A DNA stretch of 64,000 nt from Sweltsa coloradensis (taxonomy: Eukaryota > Arthropoda > Insecta > Plecoptera > Chloroperlidae): NCBI GenBank assembly GCA_024449915.1, contig JAMZAV010000806.1:1-64000 (forward strand), written 5' to 3'. Positions 44,125 through 56,006 of this stretch are shown piece after piece. Below the pieces are notes generated by a model. That model made no database searches. It worked only from the letters and a program-made list of their open reading frames with translations, and was not told the DNA's origin. Position 1 is the stretch's first letter. Each line of letters starts with the position of its first letter. Both the position numbers and the translations under genes were made by a program.

Positions 44125-47100
44125 TTAAAACAGTCAAGCCACGCTCTTGTTAACATACGTGTGGTAAGCTTTGCCACAGTCACCGCCTTTTTAAATAGTG
44201 TGGTAAGCTTTGCACACAGTCGAGCCGCGCTCTTGTTACTACGGTGGGAAGCTTTTTCACACAGTCGAGCCGCGCTCTTGTTAACAATACGTGTGGTAAA
44301 ATTTCACACAGTCGGCCACGCTCTGTTTAACAAAGTGTGGTAACTTTGCACACAGTCGAGCCACGCTCTTGTTAAAAATACTGTGGTAAACATTTGCACA
44401 CAGTCGAGCCAAGCTCTTGTTTACTTTCGGGGGTAAGCTTACACCAGTCGAGCCCCGCTCTTGTTAAAAACGGTGATAAGCTTGGCAACAGCGAGCCACG
44501 CTCTTGTTAACTACGTGTGGTAAGCTTTGCCACAGTCGAGCCAAGCTCTTTTTAAATTCGTGTTGTAACTTGCACAAAAGTCGGCCCGTCTTGTTTAAAA
44601 TACGTGTGGGGGAACTTTGCACACAGTCGAGCCCGCTCTTATTAAAAACGGGTGGTAAGCTTTTCACACGCGAAAAACGCTCTTGTTAACATCGTGGGTA
44701 AAACTTTGACAAGTCGGCCCGTCTTTTTTCATACGTGTGGTAAGCTTTCACACGTCGAGCAGCTCTTGTTTAAAATACGTGTGGAAGCTTTTTCACCAGT
44801 CAAGCCCCGTCTTGTTAACATACGGGAAACTTTTTTTCACAAGTCGAGCCACGCTTTGTTTAACATACGTGGGTAACTTTTCACAAGCAAACCACCCCTC
44901 TTTAAAATACTGTTAAGCTTTGCACAAAAACAGCCCGTCTTTTTAAAATACGTGTGGGAAGCTTTGCACACAGTCGACCCGCCTTGTTACATACGGTGGT
45001 AAGCTTTGCACACAGTCGACCCGGGTCTTGTTTAAAAAACGTGTGGTAAGATTTGCACACAGTCGAGCCACGCTCTTGAACTACGTGTGGGAAGCTTTGC
45101 CAAAGCCACCCCCCCCCCTCTTGTAACGCGTGTGGGAAGCTTTAAAAACAGTCGGGCCCGTCTTGTTACATACTGTGGGAAGCTTTGCACACAGTCGAGC
45201 CCGCTCTTGTTAACATCGTGGTGCTTTGCACACATCGAGCCCCGCTCTTGTTAAAAAACGTGGGTAAGCTTTGCCACAGTCGACCGCGCTCGTTAACATC
45301 GTGTGGTAGCTTTGCACCAGTCGAGCCCGCCCGTTTAAAATAGTGTGGGGAAGCTTTGCACACAGCGAGCCACGCTCTTGTTACCCTCGTGTGGTAACTT
45401 TGCACACAGTCGAGCCACGCTCTTTTTAACTCTGTGGTAGCTTTGCACAAGTCGAGCCAGCTTTGTTAAAATACCCCTTGTTTTTGGGGGGGTTTTAAAC
45501 TTTTCCACAGTCGAGCCGTCTGTTACATACTGTGGTAAGCTTTGCAAAACCGTCGAAACCCTCTTGTTAACATACGTGTGGTAAGCTTTGCACACGTCGA
45601 GCCCGTCTTGTTTTTATAGTGTGGAAGCTTTCACACAGTCGAGCCCGCTCGGTTTTTCATACGTGTGGGAAGCTTTTCCACAGTTAGCCCCGCTCTTTTT
45701 TAACATACTGTGGTAACTTTAAAAACAGTCGAGCCCGCTCTTGTTAAAAATACGTGGGTAAGCTTTGCAACAGCAAACCCGCTTTGTTAACATAGTTGTA
45801 AGCTTTGCACACGTCGAGCCCGCTTTTGTTAACTCGTGTGGTAAACTTTCCCCCACATCAAGCACGCTCTTGTTAACATACGTGTGTAAGCTTTTGCACA
45901 AAGTCGAGCCCAAATCTTGTTTAACAACGTGTGGTAAGCTTTCCCCAGTCAGCCACGCTCTTTTTTACATACGTGGTAAGCTTTGCACACGCGAGCCCGC
46001 TCTTTTTAAAATACGTTGTTTTCTTTCACACAGTCGAGCCAGCCCCTTTTTTTTACATACGGGGGTAAGCTTTGGGACACAGTCGAGCCCCCCTCTTGTT
46101 CTACGTGGGTAAGCTTTGCACAGTCGAGCCCGCTCTGTTAAAAACGTGTGGTAAGCTTTGCACAAGTCGAGCCACGTTTGTTAACATTCTGTGGTAAGCT
46201 TTTTCCACAGTCGAGCCGCTCTTGTTAAAAATACGTGTGGTAAACTTTGCCCCAGGGCGAGCCGCTCTTTTAACATACGTTGGAAGCTTTGCACCAAAAA
46301 AAAACCCGCTCTTGTTTACATACGGTGGTAAGCTTGCAACAGTCGACCCGCTTTTTAACTACGTTGGTAAAACTTTGCACCAGTCAGCCCGCTCTTGTTT
46401 AAAAACGTGTGGAACTTTTCACACAGTCAGCCACTCTTGTTTTAAAATACGGTGGTAACTTTGCACAAGTCGAGCACGCTCTTGTTAACATACTTGGTAA
46501 GCTTTACACGTGAGCCCCCCTCTTTTTACATACGTTGGAACTTTGCAACGCGAACACGCTCTTTTTTAACTACGTTTGGTTTAAACTTTGCACAAGTCGA
46601 GCCCGTTTGTTCTCGTGTGGTAAGCTTTTCCACCCGTCGAGCCACGCTCTTGTTAACTACTGGGGTAGCTTTGCACACAGTGGCCGCTCTTGTTAACATA
46701 CGTGTGGTAAACTTTCCACAGTCGAGCCAGGGTCTTGGTAACATGTGGTAAACTTTCACACAGTCAGCACGCTTTTTGTTAAAACGTGTGGGAAATTTTC
46801 ACAAGTCGGCCAAGCTTTGTTAACATACGTTGGTAAAATTTGCACAAATCAGCCACGCTCTTGTTAACATACGTTTGGGAAGCTTTGCACAAGTCAGCCG
46901 CTCTTTTACATAGTGGTAAACTTTGCACACAGTCGAGCCGCTCTTGTACAACGTGTGGTAAGCTTTGCCACGTCGACCGCGCTCTTGTTAAATACGGTGG
47001 TTAAAATTTCACACAGTGGCCACGTCTTGTTAACATACGTGTGGAAGCTTTTGCACAAAGTCAGCCCCGCTCTTGTACCTCGTGTGGGAAACTTTAACAC

Positions 47101-48305
47101 AGTCGAGCCAGTCTTTTTCATACTGTGGTAAGCTTTCCACAGTCCCAGCCACCTCTTGTTAACATAGTGTTAACTTTGCACACAGTCGGCCACCTCTTGT
47201 TTTCATACGGTGGTAAGTTTCACCAGTCGGCCCGCTCTTTTTTCATACGTGGGTAAGCTTTCACACGTCGGGCCCGCTCTTTTTAACTACGTGTGGTAAG
47301 CTTTGCACACAGTCGAGCCGCGCTCTTTTTAAAACTTTTGGTAAGCTTGCACACGCGAGCCACGCTCTTGTAAAATACGTTGGTAACTTTCACCAGTCGG
47401 CCCGTCTTGTTAACTACGTTGGTAACTTTGCACAAGTCAGCCCGCTCTGTTAAAATACGTGTGTTTAAAACTTTACAACGCGGCCAAAAGCTTTGTTAAA
47501 ATAAAGTGTGGGAAACTTTCACAATCAGCCAAGTCTTTTTAATAGTGGTAAAGCTTTCACACAGTCGAAAACCACGCTCTTGTTAACATACGTGTGGTAA
47601 ACTTTACACACAGTCGAGCCACGCTCTTGTTAACATACGTGTGGTAAGCTTTGCACACAGTCGAGCCACGCTCTTGTTAACATACGTGTGGTAAGCTTTG
47701 CACACAGTCGAGCCGCGCCTCTCTTGTTAACTACGTGTGTTAACTTTGCACACAGTCGGAGCCACCGCTCTTGTAACATGAACGTGTGGTAGCTTTGCAC
47801 ACAGTCGAGCCCACTCGTGGTGGTAACATACGTGTGGTATGCTTTTGCACACAGGTCCGTAGCACATCGCTCGGGTTGTATATCATACCGTGTGTTAAGC
47901 TTTACACACAGTCGGCCACCTCTTGTTAACAAGACGTGTGGTAAGCATTGCACACAGTTGAGCCACGGCTCTGGAAAAGAGGAGGGTAACATACTGTGGT
48001 AAGCTTTGGCACACAGTCGAGCCACGCTCTTGTTGAACATACGTGTGGTAAGCTTTGCAAACAGGCGAGCCGCGCTCTGGTTAACATACGGTGTGGTAAG
48101 CTTTGCACACAGATCGAGACACGCTCTTGTTAACATAACGTGTGTTAAGCTTTGCACCAGTCGAGCCAAGCTCTTGTCAACATGCGTGTGTAAGGGCTTT
48201 TGCACCAATCGGCATGCTCCTGGTTAACATACCGTATGGTCTCTTGCACCAGTCCCGAGCCGCGGTCTTGTTAACAGACGTGTGGTAAGCTTTGCACACA
48301 GTGGA
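44125..48305 (+). repeat. 47-bp satellite array II
   Basis: The unit is GTCGAGCCACGCTCTTGTTA followed by ACATACGTGTGGTAAGCTTT and GCACACA. Units are clean at 44140-44300 and 47580-48300. Those in between have frequent one- to three-base gaps and homopolymer stretches. The nominal copy number is about 90, but the noisy centre makes it unreliable. All apparent open frames in it are by-products of the repeat. Confidence 0.9.
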
Positions 48306-48724
48306 TCCGCATTAATATTGTATCATAAGTTTTCATCCGTTGTGTCGCAGGAAATCTTTACATTTTCCCACTATTTTCTGCATGTTGACAATTGAGCCTC
48401 CAGCTTCTTCAAAGGCAAGCGAATACGTAATCGTCCATTTGGAATATTAGGTCATGTCATATTTATAAGCCCTTCCCCCGTGTGTCCGGGATATGTTCGG
48501 AACGGCATGGAGCCAAGCGGACGTGACGAGCTCCCCATTGGGTGCGGACTGCTCAACATAAGCATATTATGCTATCAAGGACGTTGGGAGGGCTGCGAGG
48601 AGAGAGGGAATTAACATGCTCGACGCAATTCTACTTGTTTTTTATTCTTTATGTTACGAGTGTTGTTTTATGTACCTGGTTGACGAATTGGTTTATTGTA
48701 AATATTGAAACGGGTCGGGGCCAC
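48306..48724. other. Unassigned spacer after satellite II
   Basis: No repeat or gene recognised. A short open frame at 48542-48724 has a hydrophobic stretch but no family signature. Confidence 0.25.
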
Positions 48725-48780
48725 ATCACCGAATATCCACTGCACACAATACCAACATCACCGAAAAACAGACTGCCCTA

Positions 48781-49170
48781 AGAACATGTACGTCTGGGCC
48801 TTGTAAGGGCCACATCCGGCTAGCCGGACGAAAACGTCCGTGCCACATGTGGCTAGCCGGATGTGGCTAGGTACTAGTTTTTGGCAGTCACTCCACGTGA
48901 TGGTCCATGCGTCCGGGCCTGTAAGAGCGCATCCGGCAGCCATATAACTGTGCTAATTTCATATGGCTACCAGATGTGGCTGGTACTTGGGTTTTTTAAA
49001 ACAGTCACTCCACGTATGGGCCCATGCGCCTGGGCATCGTACGAGACGCATCCGGCCAGCCAGATGTGGCTGTACTCGTTTTGTTTGGCAGTCACATCCC
49101 AGTATGGCCCATGCGCCTGGGCCTCGTACGAGATGCATCCGGCCAGCCAGATGAAATCTGTATCTGACAG
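48781..49170 (+). repeat. ~115-125-bp tandem repeat with CATCCGGC/GCCGGATG words
   Basis: Three to four diverged units, each with CATCCGGC(C/T)AGCC, TGTGGCTG, a TTTTGGCAGTCAC word and CCATGCGCCTGGGC. Related words recur at 50185-50360. Confidence 0.6.
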
Positions 49171-49329
49171 GAAGTTTAGGACTCATCATGGGGTAAATAA
49201 TGATATGCATACATATTTATTCACAATTTCATAAATAACTGTCAATGATATATTTCATATTTTGTTTTTTCTTGCGAGGGATGTGGGCGAGTGTATACTT
49301 ACATGAAACATGGAGACTTAGTGGCACCA

Positions 49330-49905
49330 TGCACTGATATGAATCCACCTTCTTGCTGGGGGTGCGTACGTACTGCATGTGTTACCATTAGTATGAAGAC
49401 CAATTTTCTGGCAAGGGCTGAGCGGTTAAACCTTACCTTCTTGTAATTACTTCTGCGTGCGTTCTGCATACACTACCATTAGTATGAAGACAAGTTCTTT
49501 CAGGCAAGAACTGCATTAGTCCTTCTGTACGACTTCTGCTCATGGCTTTGCGCTGTGTGCCTGTAGGAATCATCCTCTTGCTATAACGGTGCGTGCGTAC
49601 TCCAAGTATTACCATAAGTATGAAGACACGATCCTCCTGGCAAGGGCTGAGTGGTTAAACATTACCTTCAGTTCGACTTCTTCTCCAGGCTTTGCCTATA
49701 TGAATCCATCTTCTTGCTCTAGGGGCAAGTGAGTACTGCGATTTAACCTTGAGTATTTTTACACTTTCTGGCAACAGATGTGTAGTATAGCTATATACAT
49801 TACCATTTACCTTCAGGATGACTACCGCTTCTGGCTGGTGCCTATATGAATCCTTTGGGGTGTGTGTACTGCGTATATATTACCTTTCCAAAGGACTCCA
49901 AAAAC
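49330..49905 (+). repeat. Degenerate tandem repeat with ACCATTAGTATGAAGAC words
   Basis: ACCATTAGTATGAAGAC or close variants occur at ~49384, 49482 and 49609, followed by GGCAAGGGCTGAG and ATGAATCC(A/T)(C/T)CTTCTTGC words. Units vary in length and are diverged. Confidence 0.55.
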
Positions 49906-50617
49906 GTGTGCTATGTGCGTGTGCATTATACGTAGCATAAATACCTACACCACAGTGACCAGCATAGACCCAGCCTTCTCGAGAGAGCATTCGCAACTAA
50001 CCAAATAAAGGTAACGCCGTAAAGGACAAGTGATTCAACATTTTCAAATTCAAACTGAACGCTACCCCCACCCTCTTTCTGCCCTAACGGCTTAACAGTT
50101 GTTTGTCAAGACGAGTCGGGCTGGCCGTGTGTGGAAATGACATGGCGAGCATCCGTCGTGCCACATACAGCTGAAATAAGTTAAGACGCATCTGGGCCAC
50201 GTATGGCTAGCCAGATGTTTGCCAAGTCATGGCTAGCCGCGCACAGCAAGGATCTGGCTGGTATCCGGCGTCCAAGCAGTTTAAAATGTATGGCTAGCCT
50301 GGTATGGGCCAGACGATGCCCAGACGTGCTTTCCCGTACGTCAGGCAGCCAGATGAGGGCCATACGTGGCCCAAACGATCCCGAAAATCCTGTGCTACTA
50401 GGGTGTGGCACAAGACCGAATATTTTCGACAGAGGTATCCACAGCACACAATAGGGAACTAGCCTTCATTCCAGAAATCGAATATGTTCAAGACAACATT
50501 AAAAAAAAATATCATAAAAGTTTTTTTTTGTCTAAGGTTAATACTTTTCTCAATATTTAACGTTGAAATTTGATTCTGGCTTCCCGCCAAAAGACAACAC
50601 GAAAAGTAGTTTGACGT

Positions 50618-51400
50618 CAGACTGCTGAGCGCAGCCAGAGTAGATAAAGAAGTTTTCCCTTTGGGGAGGTCCTCCAACTCCCTATACCGCCCTGGGTTAA
50701 ATAAAAAGTCGGTTTTTGGCGTTTGGAATCTAACGTTCCGCGCGACTCTGTGTGACGATTGATGGAACTACTTCAATAAAACTACGTCACTTTTCTACTA
50801 GTTGTTAACAGTCGATTACGACAAATGGCGGAAACGTCAAAATATTAAATACGATCGAATGTTGGCGAATGTTTTGGAGTAAAGTAAACTCTCTTTATTG
50901 ATGAGGATATTTCTGATGGAGTAGACCTAAGCTTAGGACCTAGGCCGACAATATGTATTGTTCAAGATTTCGATTTGAATGCCAAGGGCGTACTTACGTC
51001 TGAAAACTGTATTGTGGCCTTGGGCCTAGGCTACACTTACGTCCGTTAGGCTAAAACAAGACATATCTCAAATTATTTCGCACGAAAATGTCAGTGACGC
51101 CTGCGCAACACTTTATAGTACAATAATAAATCAAAAGTAAATCGTTTTAAAAGACTAGGGCCCAGGGCTAATATGATTGAAATAAAATTGAAGTTTGATA
51201 TTTCGTCTGTTGTTTGTTGATTTCAGCGTCACTGCACATCGATAATCTACTGACCGTATTTAGCGTGCAGTGCTTTTATTAGTTTCACATTGGAGCCGCT
51301 CTCAGCGCGCAGGACGTTAGATTCCGTTTTGACTTGGGAGTAAGGGGACCTCCCCAAAGGGGAAACTTCTTTATCGACTCTGCCGCAGCCTAACGCAGAC
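50618..51400. repeat. Inverted repeat, ~100-128-bp arms, 560-bp spacer
   Basis: Arms 50618-50745 and 51304-51400 share GGACGTTAGATTCC, GACCTCCCCAAAGG, AAACTTCTTTAT and GACTCTG-type words in mirrored order. The spacer is AT-rich and non-coding. Could be a non-autonomous DNA element; no target duplication recognised. Confidence 0.6.
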
Positions 51401-51586
51401 CCAAAGGCGCACCGCTATCTAGATATAAATGGTAGATATTCTACCATCCAGTCGGCGGTGGGTCAAACACATCCTAGCAGACAGTTGCCGTCACTGCGCC
51501 CGCTGTCATTCCTGCTATCGTTTCTCAACGACACTTTTGATTGAATTTAAAAGAAATGACGCTTTATAAAAGGTGTAAGGTACCAA

Positions 51587-51751
51587 TAGGTTTGTTCGTT
51601 CGTACACACTTTTGTGAAAAGAGCCATTTTGGTCCGTTCGTTCGCTTCAGTGTTAAAACTGGCACTCATAACACTAGCCTAGAAGCCAGTGTAAAGTGTA
51701 GACACTGACTTTTTTTAGTGTTAACACTAGGTCCGCGAACGAACAAACCTA
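51587..51751. mobile_element. MITE-like 165-bp inverted repeat element
   Basis: TAGGTTTGTTCGTTCG at the left is matched by CGAACGAACAAACCTA at the right. Further inside, AGTGTTAAAACTGG and inverted AGTGTTAACACT words allow near full-length pairing. Possible TA target. Confidence 0.6.
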
Positions 51752-51892
51752 ATGTGTTTAAACACCACTCTAGTTTTTTACCGGAGAAAGTATTTATATA
51801 TGTTCCAAAAAGAACTAAACAGGTGAAAAAAATGGTTAAACACAACAAGACGAGAATATGTCAAGAAGTTGTAGGGCCTCTAGCCTACCGCT

Positions 51893-52310
51893 GCAAATTC
51901 ACTTTACCGTTGTGAATACCACTTTCTCCTTTCATGTAAGTAAATGATATTAATTGGTCTACCTACTACTTTTTGTTTCACAGGTTAGTTTCCTATGAGC
52001 TTCTAATTTACCTCGGGATTATTATAAGCCTAGGACCTATACGTAACTCATTTTCTCGCGGGGAATTATTCAAAATATGTAGTTAAAAATTTTGAATTTG
52101 TGACATTCTCCCATGCGAGAAAACGCCTCTTACGTTTAGGCCCTAGACTTATAATCCCAAGGTAAATTTTGCTGCGAGAATATTTGGCCGGAGCCTAACA
52201 GAAGCTTATAGGAAATTCAATTGTGAATTAAAAAGCTAGTAGACCAATTAATAATATTTACTTGCATCAAAGTGGTCTTCACAACAGTAGAGTGAATTTG
52301 TAGAGGGGGC
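51893..52310. repeat. Fold-back: ~170-200-bp inverted arms with a ~45-bp loop
   Basis: Arms 51893-52063 and 52110-52310 mirror each other through GCAAATTCAC, TTGTGAA, AATTGGTCTAC, TTCCTAT(G/A)AGCTTCT, ACCT(C/T)GGGATTAT and TTTTCTCGC words. The two arms differ by small indels, so the hairpin is not recent. No coding content. Confidence 0.7.
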
Positions 52311-52439
52311 GTCCTCCTCAAAACATTCTCGTGCTGCAGCTTTGAACAATTCTTTTTGCCTTGTTTGTCGTTTGGTTCTTTTGGCACGTGTAAAATGATC
52401 TTCTCCGGTGTTTCTACAGTGGTAGCCTTTGCCATCTTG

Positions 52440-52740
52440 GTAGACCTAGGCCCTTAGGACCTAGGGCCGAGGTAGGCCTATCACTACGCCCAGGTCTAGG
52501 CGCATATTTAAATATAAAACCTAAAGCCCTACCAAACATCAATGATATAAATCATATCATCATCATCAACCTAAAAAAAACTAGGCTAAGGATACAGGAA
52601 ATGCCTCGGCCTAGCCCTACCTAGGCTAGGCTATGTCTAGGGCATCCAAATGGACATTTTATAGAATTGATTTACCTAACCTAGGGCAAAGACACAGCCT
52701 AGGGCGTAGGGCCTAGCCTAGCGCAGCCTTGAATGACTGT
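52440..52740. repeat. CCTAGG/AGGCCT-rich stretch
   Basis: Words such as CCTAGGCC, TAGGCCT and CTAGGGCC recur at high density. Similar words are at 61190-61300 and 61995-62020. Composition of this kind is seen in some deuterostome genomes; here it only serves as a clue to the organism. Confidence 0.45.
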
Positions 52741-53264
52741 ACGACTACGCCAGACCATAAACCTACAAATTCTTTCCCATAGAGAAATAACCGGGGCTCT
52801 TTCCCACCAATGAGAAATAAATCGCTTTCTAGTCAAGGTCGGGTAGACGCACTGTCAAAATCGGTCAAAATCACGGGGTTCTTAAGTCATGGTCGTCATC
52901 TTTGTCATCGTTCGTGTTGTTGTCAAAATAGTCCGATTATTGATGAGCACGGTCCACTGGATTACCTCTAGGCTTCGCTGCCGCGCACGGCCGCTCGTCG
53001 AGCTTTTGTTGTTGTTGTTGTAGTATTTATTTCTTGATAAATACAAACTACAACGATGAGCATGCTGCAAGCTACGTAACGCAGTTGAACCAACAACGAG
53101 CGTTTGCGCGGGGGTTCAAAACCCTATAACTTTGTACCCCCGTAGTTACCACGGATGATTTAAAAAAAAAAAATCTTTCAATTGTGAAGTTTATTTAACT
53201 GTGTTCTATAAATAATAAAAAATGAAAAACGTGAATTTGAGACCAAGGCTAGTTCCCTATTGCC
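52741..53264. other. No gene recognised
   Basis: Unassigned sequence. A GTTGTTGTTGTTG stretch lies at 53006 and an A run at 53160. No coding or repeat family recognised. Confidence 0.3.
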
Positions 53265-53594
53265 ACAAGACCGAAAAATTCGGTGTTGTGGCACATACTG
53301 GATGGGTCGTAAGACCGAATGATTCGGTGTTGTGGCACATACTGGATAGGTCGTAAGACCGAATGTTTCGGTGTTGTGGCCGACTGACAGCATCGAATAT
53401 ACAGTGCACACAATAGCCACAACACCGAAAAAATGACTACCCCACAAGACCGAATATTTTCGACACAGGTATCCACAGCACACAATTGCCACAAGACCGA
53501 AGAATTCGGTGTTGTGGCCCTAGCAGGACGGGTCGTTCTTCACAACTTACTTTAGATTTTACCGATTTTCGGTCTTGTGGCGACTGTGTGGCGA
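53265..53594. repeat. Palindromic ~44-bp repeat array
   Basis: Units contain GCCACAAGACCGAA followed within 3-4 bases by TTCGGTGTTGTGGC, a near-perfect inverted repeat, joined by CATACTGGATGGGTCGTAA-type linkers. Palindromes centre near 53279, 53322, 53366 and 53507, with half units at 53415, 53449 and 53570. Each could form a 13-14-bp hairpin. The array abuts the left end of the Penelope-like copy. Confidence 0.75.
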
Positions 53595-53763
53595 TTGTGA
53601 ATATATCGTCAATATATCTTAGCCAAACAATTGGCTTCAATGGAGCATTCTCAAGAGCTTTAGTTTCCAAAAAATCCATGAATATGTTTGCAATAACTGG
53701 AGAAAGAGGTGATCCCATCGGCGCTCCCTTGACTTGTTTATACATATTACCTTCATACCGAAA
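53593..53763 (-). pseudogene. Penelope-like reverse transcriptase, palm part (inverted segment)
   Basis: Minus-strand codons encode G-S-P-L-S-P-V-I-A-N-I-F-M, then W-L-R-Y-I-D-D-I-F with the catalytic D-D (~53612), followed by a few residues before the palindromic array begins. G-S-P-L-S-P and R-Y-x-D-D-I-F are characteristic of Penelope-like enzymes. Continues at its 5' side beyond the hAT-like insert (57792-57922). Confidence 0.8.
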
Positions 53764-54363
53764 CATGGGCGCCGGCAGGAATTTTAGCAGGGGGGGCAAC
53801 AACCACAATTTGTAGTTTCGTTGGGCAAGCACGGGGGGTTTGGGGGACAGAGCCCCCCAACAATAGCGCCGCAGGCGAAATTTTTGAAAATCAGGTTTTT
53901 TGAATGCATTTGGTGGGTTTTAGAAAAAAGTAGTGGGCTGAATACGATACCGAAATTATGTAATTTTTGTGCAGTAGATACTAGAAAGTAAACAAAAAAA
54001 CATTGTGTCTCAACTTTTATACGGTTATTAAAATAAGTTAAGAGTTGAAAATGAAACACACGTTTTAAAAATAAAGGCTATATTTTATTTTGCATAAAAT
54101 TATAATGAATGTGACTGTTTTGATCATATTTTCTTTTTTACATAAACTGCAACTTGTAAGTTCTCTCCAGTTGCAATGCAATGTGGAATAAAAATATAAA
54201 ACATAAACACGTTCTTAGAGGTCTACATCGACTAATAATATGAGATTGGAGAAGGGTTGACAGGTTGGGAAAGCAAAGAGAACATAAATCCCAGCCTGAA
54301 GGGCTGGGGGCGACAAAACTTTTCACCTGCTGATGACAACTGCAGCTAATTTAAAGTTGTTAC

Positions 54364-54415
54364 CTTAATCCACGACGCGTTTCGTCCTTCTGGGACTCAT
54401 CAGGCAGATGGTGGC
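54364..54415 (-). ncRNA. Type I hammerhead ribozyme, copy 1
   Basis: Core CTGATGA, stem II GUCC/GGAC with a 5-nt loop, GAAA, then ACGCGT and the cleavage triplet GTC. Stem I pairs six bases next to the core, then after a 3x3 internal loop three more (CCA with TGG-type pairing). Stem III is only the palindrome ACGCGT with no loop, so two copies probably have to pair as a dimer. Such minimal stem III hammerheads are known from Penelope-like elements. Confidence 0.85.
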
Positions 54416-54622
54416 CACTAAAAATCAGCTAACTACATGCAAACAAAACTCACAACACATAACCAAACCTGTGGTAGGGCCACGCAAGAAGCAAATTCTG
54501 CATGCATGTTGTCATCATCAGCAAGGTTACTTCAAACACCATTCATACTGAGCCACACCGTCAGCACAACCAGTAAGGGGGCTTCCCTCCCAACTCTAGT
54601 GCTCGGGAGACAAAACATCCAT

Positions 54623-54700
54623 GACTCACCCTGGATTCGAACCAGGACCCTTGGCAACAAGAGAAAAGCTGCCCCTTCTGTTGCTTGGCCAGGGTGCCTC
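54623..54700 (-). repeat. tRNA-like module 1, copy 1
   Basis: On the minus strand TGGCCAAGCAACAG (A-box-like) and GGTTCGAATCC (perfect B-box consensus) are spaced about 40 bp apart. The T arm CCTGG-TTCGAAT-CCAGG pairs fully. Confidence 0.7.
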
Positions 54701-54864
54701 TTCATTCATACTTTAAAAAAAAATATATATATAAAAATATAAAAAAAATATATAAAATAAAGAAAAAAGGGGTCAGAGATAGGAAAGGTGGAAAGTCACA
54801 CAACAGCACAACCAGTGAGGGGGCTTCCCTCCTAGACTCTGGTGCTTGGGCGACAAAACAACCA

Positions 54865-54937
54865 TGTCTTAACCTGGATTTGAACCAAGACCCGTGGCAA
54901 CGAGAGAGGCTGCCCTACTAATTGTGACTGGGATCAG
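54865..54937 (-). repeat. tRNA-like module 2, copy 1
   Basis: The minus strand carries GGTTCAAATCC (B box) and a GGGCAGCCTCTCTCGTTGCC segment matching module 1 (GGGCAGCTTTTCTCTTGTTGCC, split here by two changes). Modules 1 and 2 are diverged duplicates of one tRNA-like sequence. Confidence 0.65.
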
Positions 54938-55365
54938 AAAACGAAAGGAAAAGACACTACAAGTTGCAAGCTCTTGGCTATAGCACAGGTACACGTGCTA
55001 TAATAGCTCTTGGCTGCAGGTGAAGAGGTTGAAGGAAAAGAAGAGAAGGGTCTAACAGGTTCATCACCTGCTAGGCCCCCCCAGCAGGACAAGGAGTCAC
55101 ACTTGTAATGAACAAGGAAACACGGACCCACCAGAGGGTGTAGTAGGCTCGCCCATCTCAACCCCAAAGGTGAAGACAGAAAAAGAAAGTGATAGGGTGT
55201 CAATCGACTGATTGGTTCTAGTGTGAAAAATGCCTATCGGCTACTTAGATTGGAGAAGGGTTGACAGGTTGGGAAAGCAAAGAGAACATAAATCCCAGCC
55301 TGAAGGGCTGGGGCGACAAAACTTTTCACCTGCTGATGACAACTGCAGCTAATTTAAAGTTGTTA

Positions 55366-55418
55366 CCTTAATCCACGACGCGTTTCGTCCTTCTGGGACT
55401 CATCAGGCAGATGGTGGC
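55366..55418 (-). ncRNA. Type I hammerhead ribozyme, copy 2
   Basis: Identical in the core, stem II, stem III and stem I to the copy at 54364, one unit (~1.0 kb) away in the same orientation, as required for excising a unit-length RNA from a tandem transcript. Confidence 0.85.
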
Positions 55419-55625
55419 CACTAAAAATCAGCTAACTACATGCAAACAAAACTCACAACACATAACCAAACCTGTGGTAGGGCCACGCAAGAAGCAAATT
55501 CTGCATGCATGTTGTCATCATCAGCAAGGTTACTTCAAACACCATTCATACTGAGCCACACCGTCAGCACAACCAGTAAGGGGGCTTCCCTCCCAACTCT
55601 AGTGCTCGGGAGACAAAACATCCAT

Positions 55626-55702
55626 GACTCACCCTGGATTCGAACCAGGACCCTTGGCAACAAGAGAAAAGCTGCCCCTTCTGTTGCTTGGCCAGGGTGC
55701 CT
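55626..55702 (-). repeat. tRNA-like module 1, copy 2
   Basis: Same as 54623-54700, with intact A-box-like and B-box sequences. Confidence 0.7.
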
Positions 55703-56006
55703 CTTCATTCATACTTTTAAAAAAAATATATATATAAAAAAAAAAAAAAAAAAAAAAAATAAAAAAAAGAAAAAAGGGGGGGGGTCAGAGATAGGAAAGG
55801 TGGAACGTCACACAACAGCACAACCAGTGAGGGGGCTTCCCTCCTAGACTCTGGTGCCTGGGCGAAAAAAAAAAAAAAAAATGGTGTTTGAAGTAACCTT
55901 GCTGATGATGACAACATGCATGCAGAATTTGCTTCTTGCGTGGCCCTACCACAGGTTTGGTTATGTGTTGTGAGTTTTGTTTGCATGTAGTTAGCTGATT
56001 TTTAGT

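Larger units (their letters stand above)
48725..50455. mobile_element. Composite repeat block bounded by similar end words
   Basis: The left edge (ACCGAATATCCACTGCACACAAT, split in short words around 48732) and right edge (AAGACCGAATATTTTCGACAG... TATCCACAGCACACAAT, ~50412-50452) share words. The palindromic array at 53265-53600 shares the same words (53395-53425 and 53449-53487). This suggests one element family, but boundaries and a target duplication are not established. Confidence 0.35.

Noticed and set aside
44020..48227. Dozens of short open frames on both strands
   Set aside because: All lie in the 47-bp or 34-bp tandem arrays and share repeat-derived words; random indels create and break the frames.
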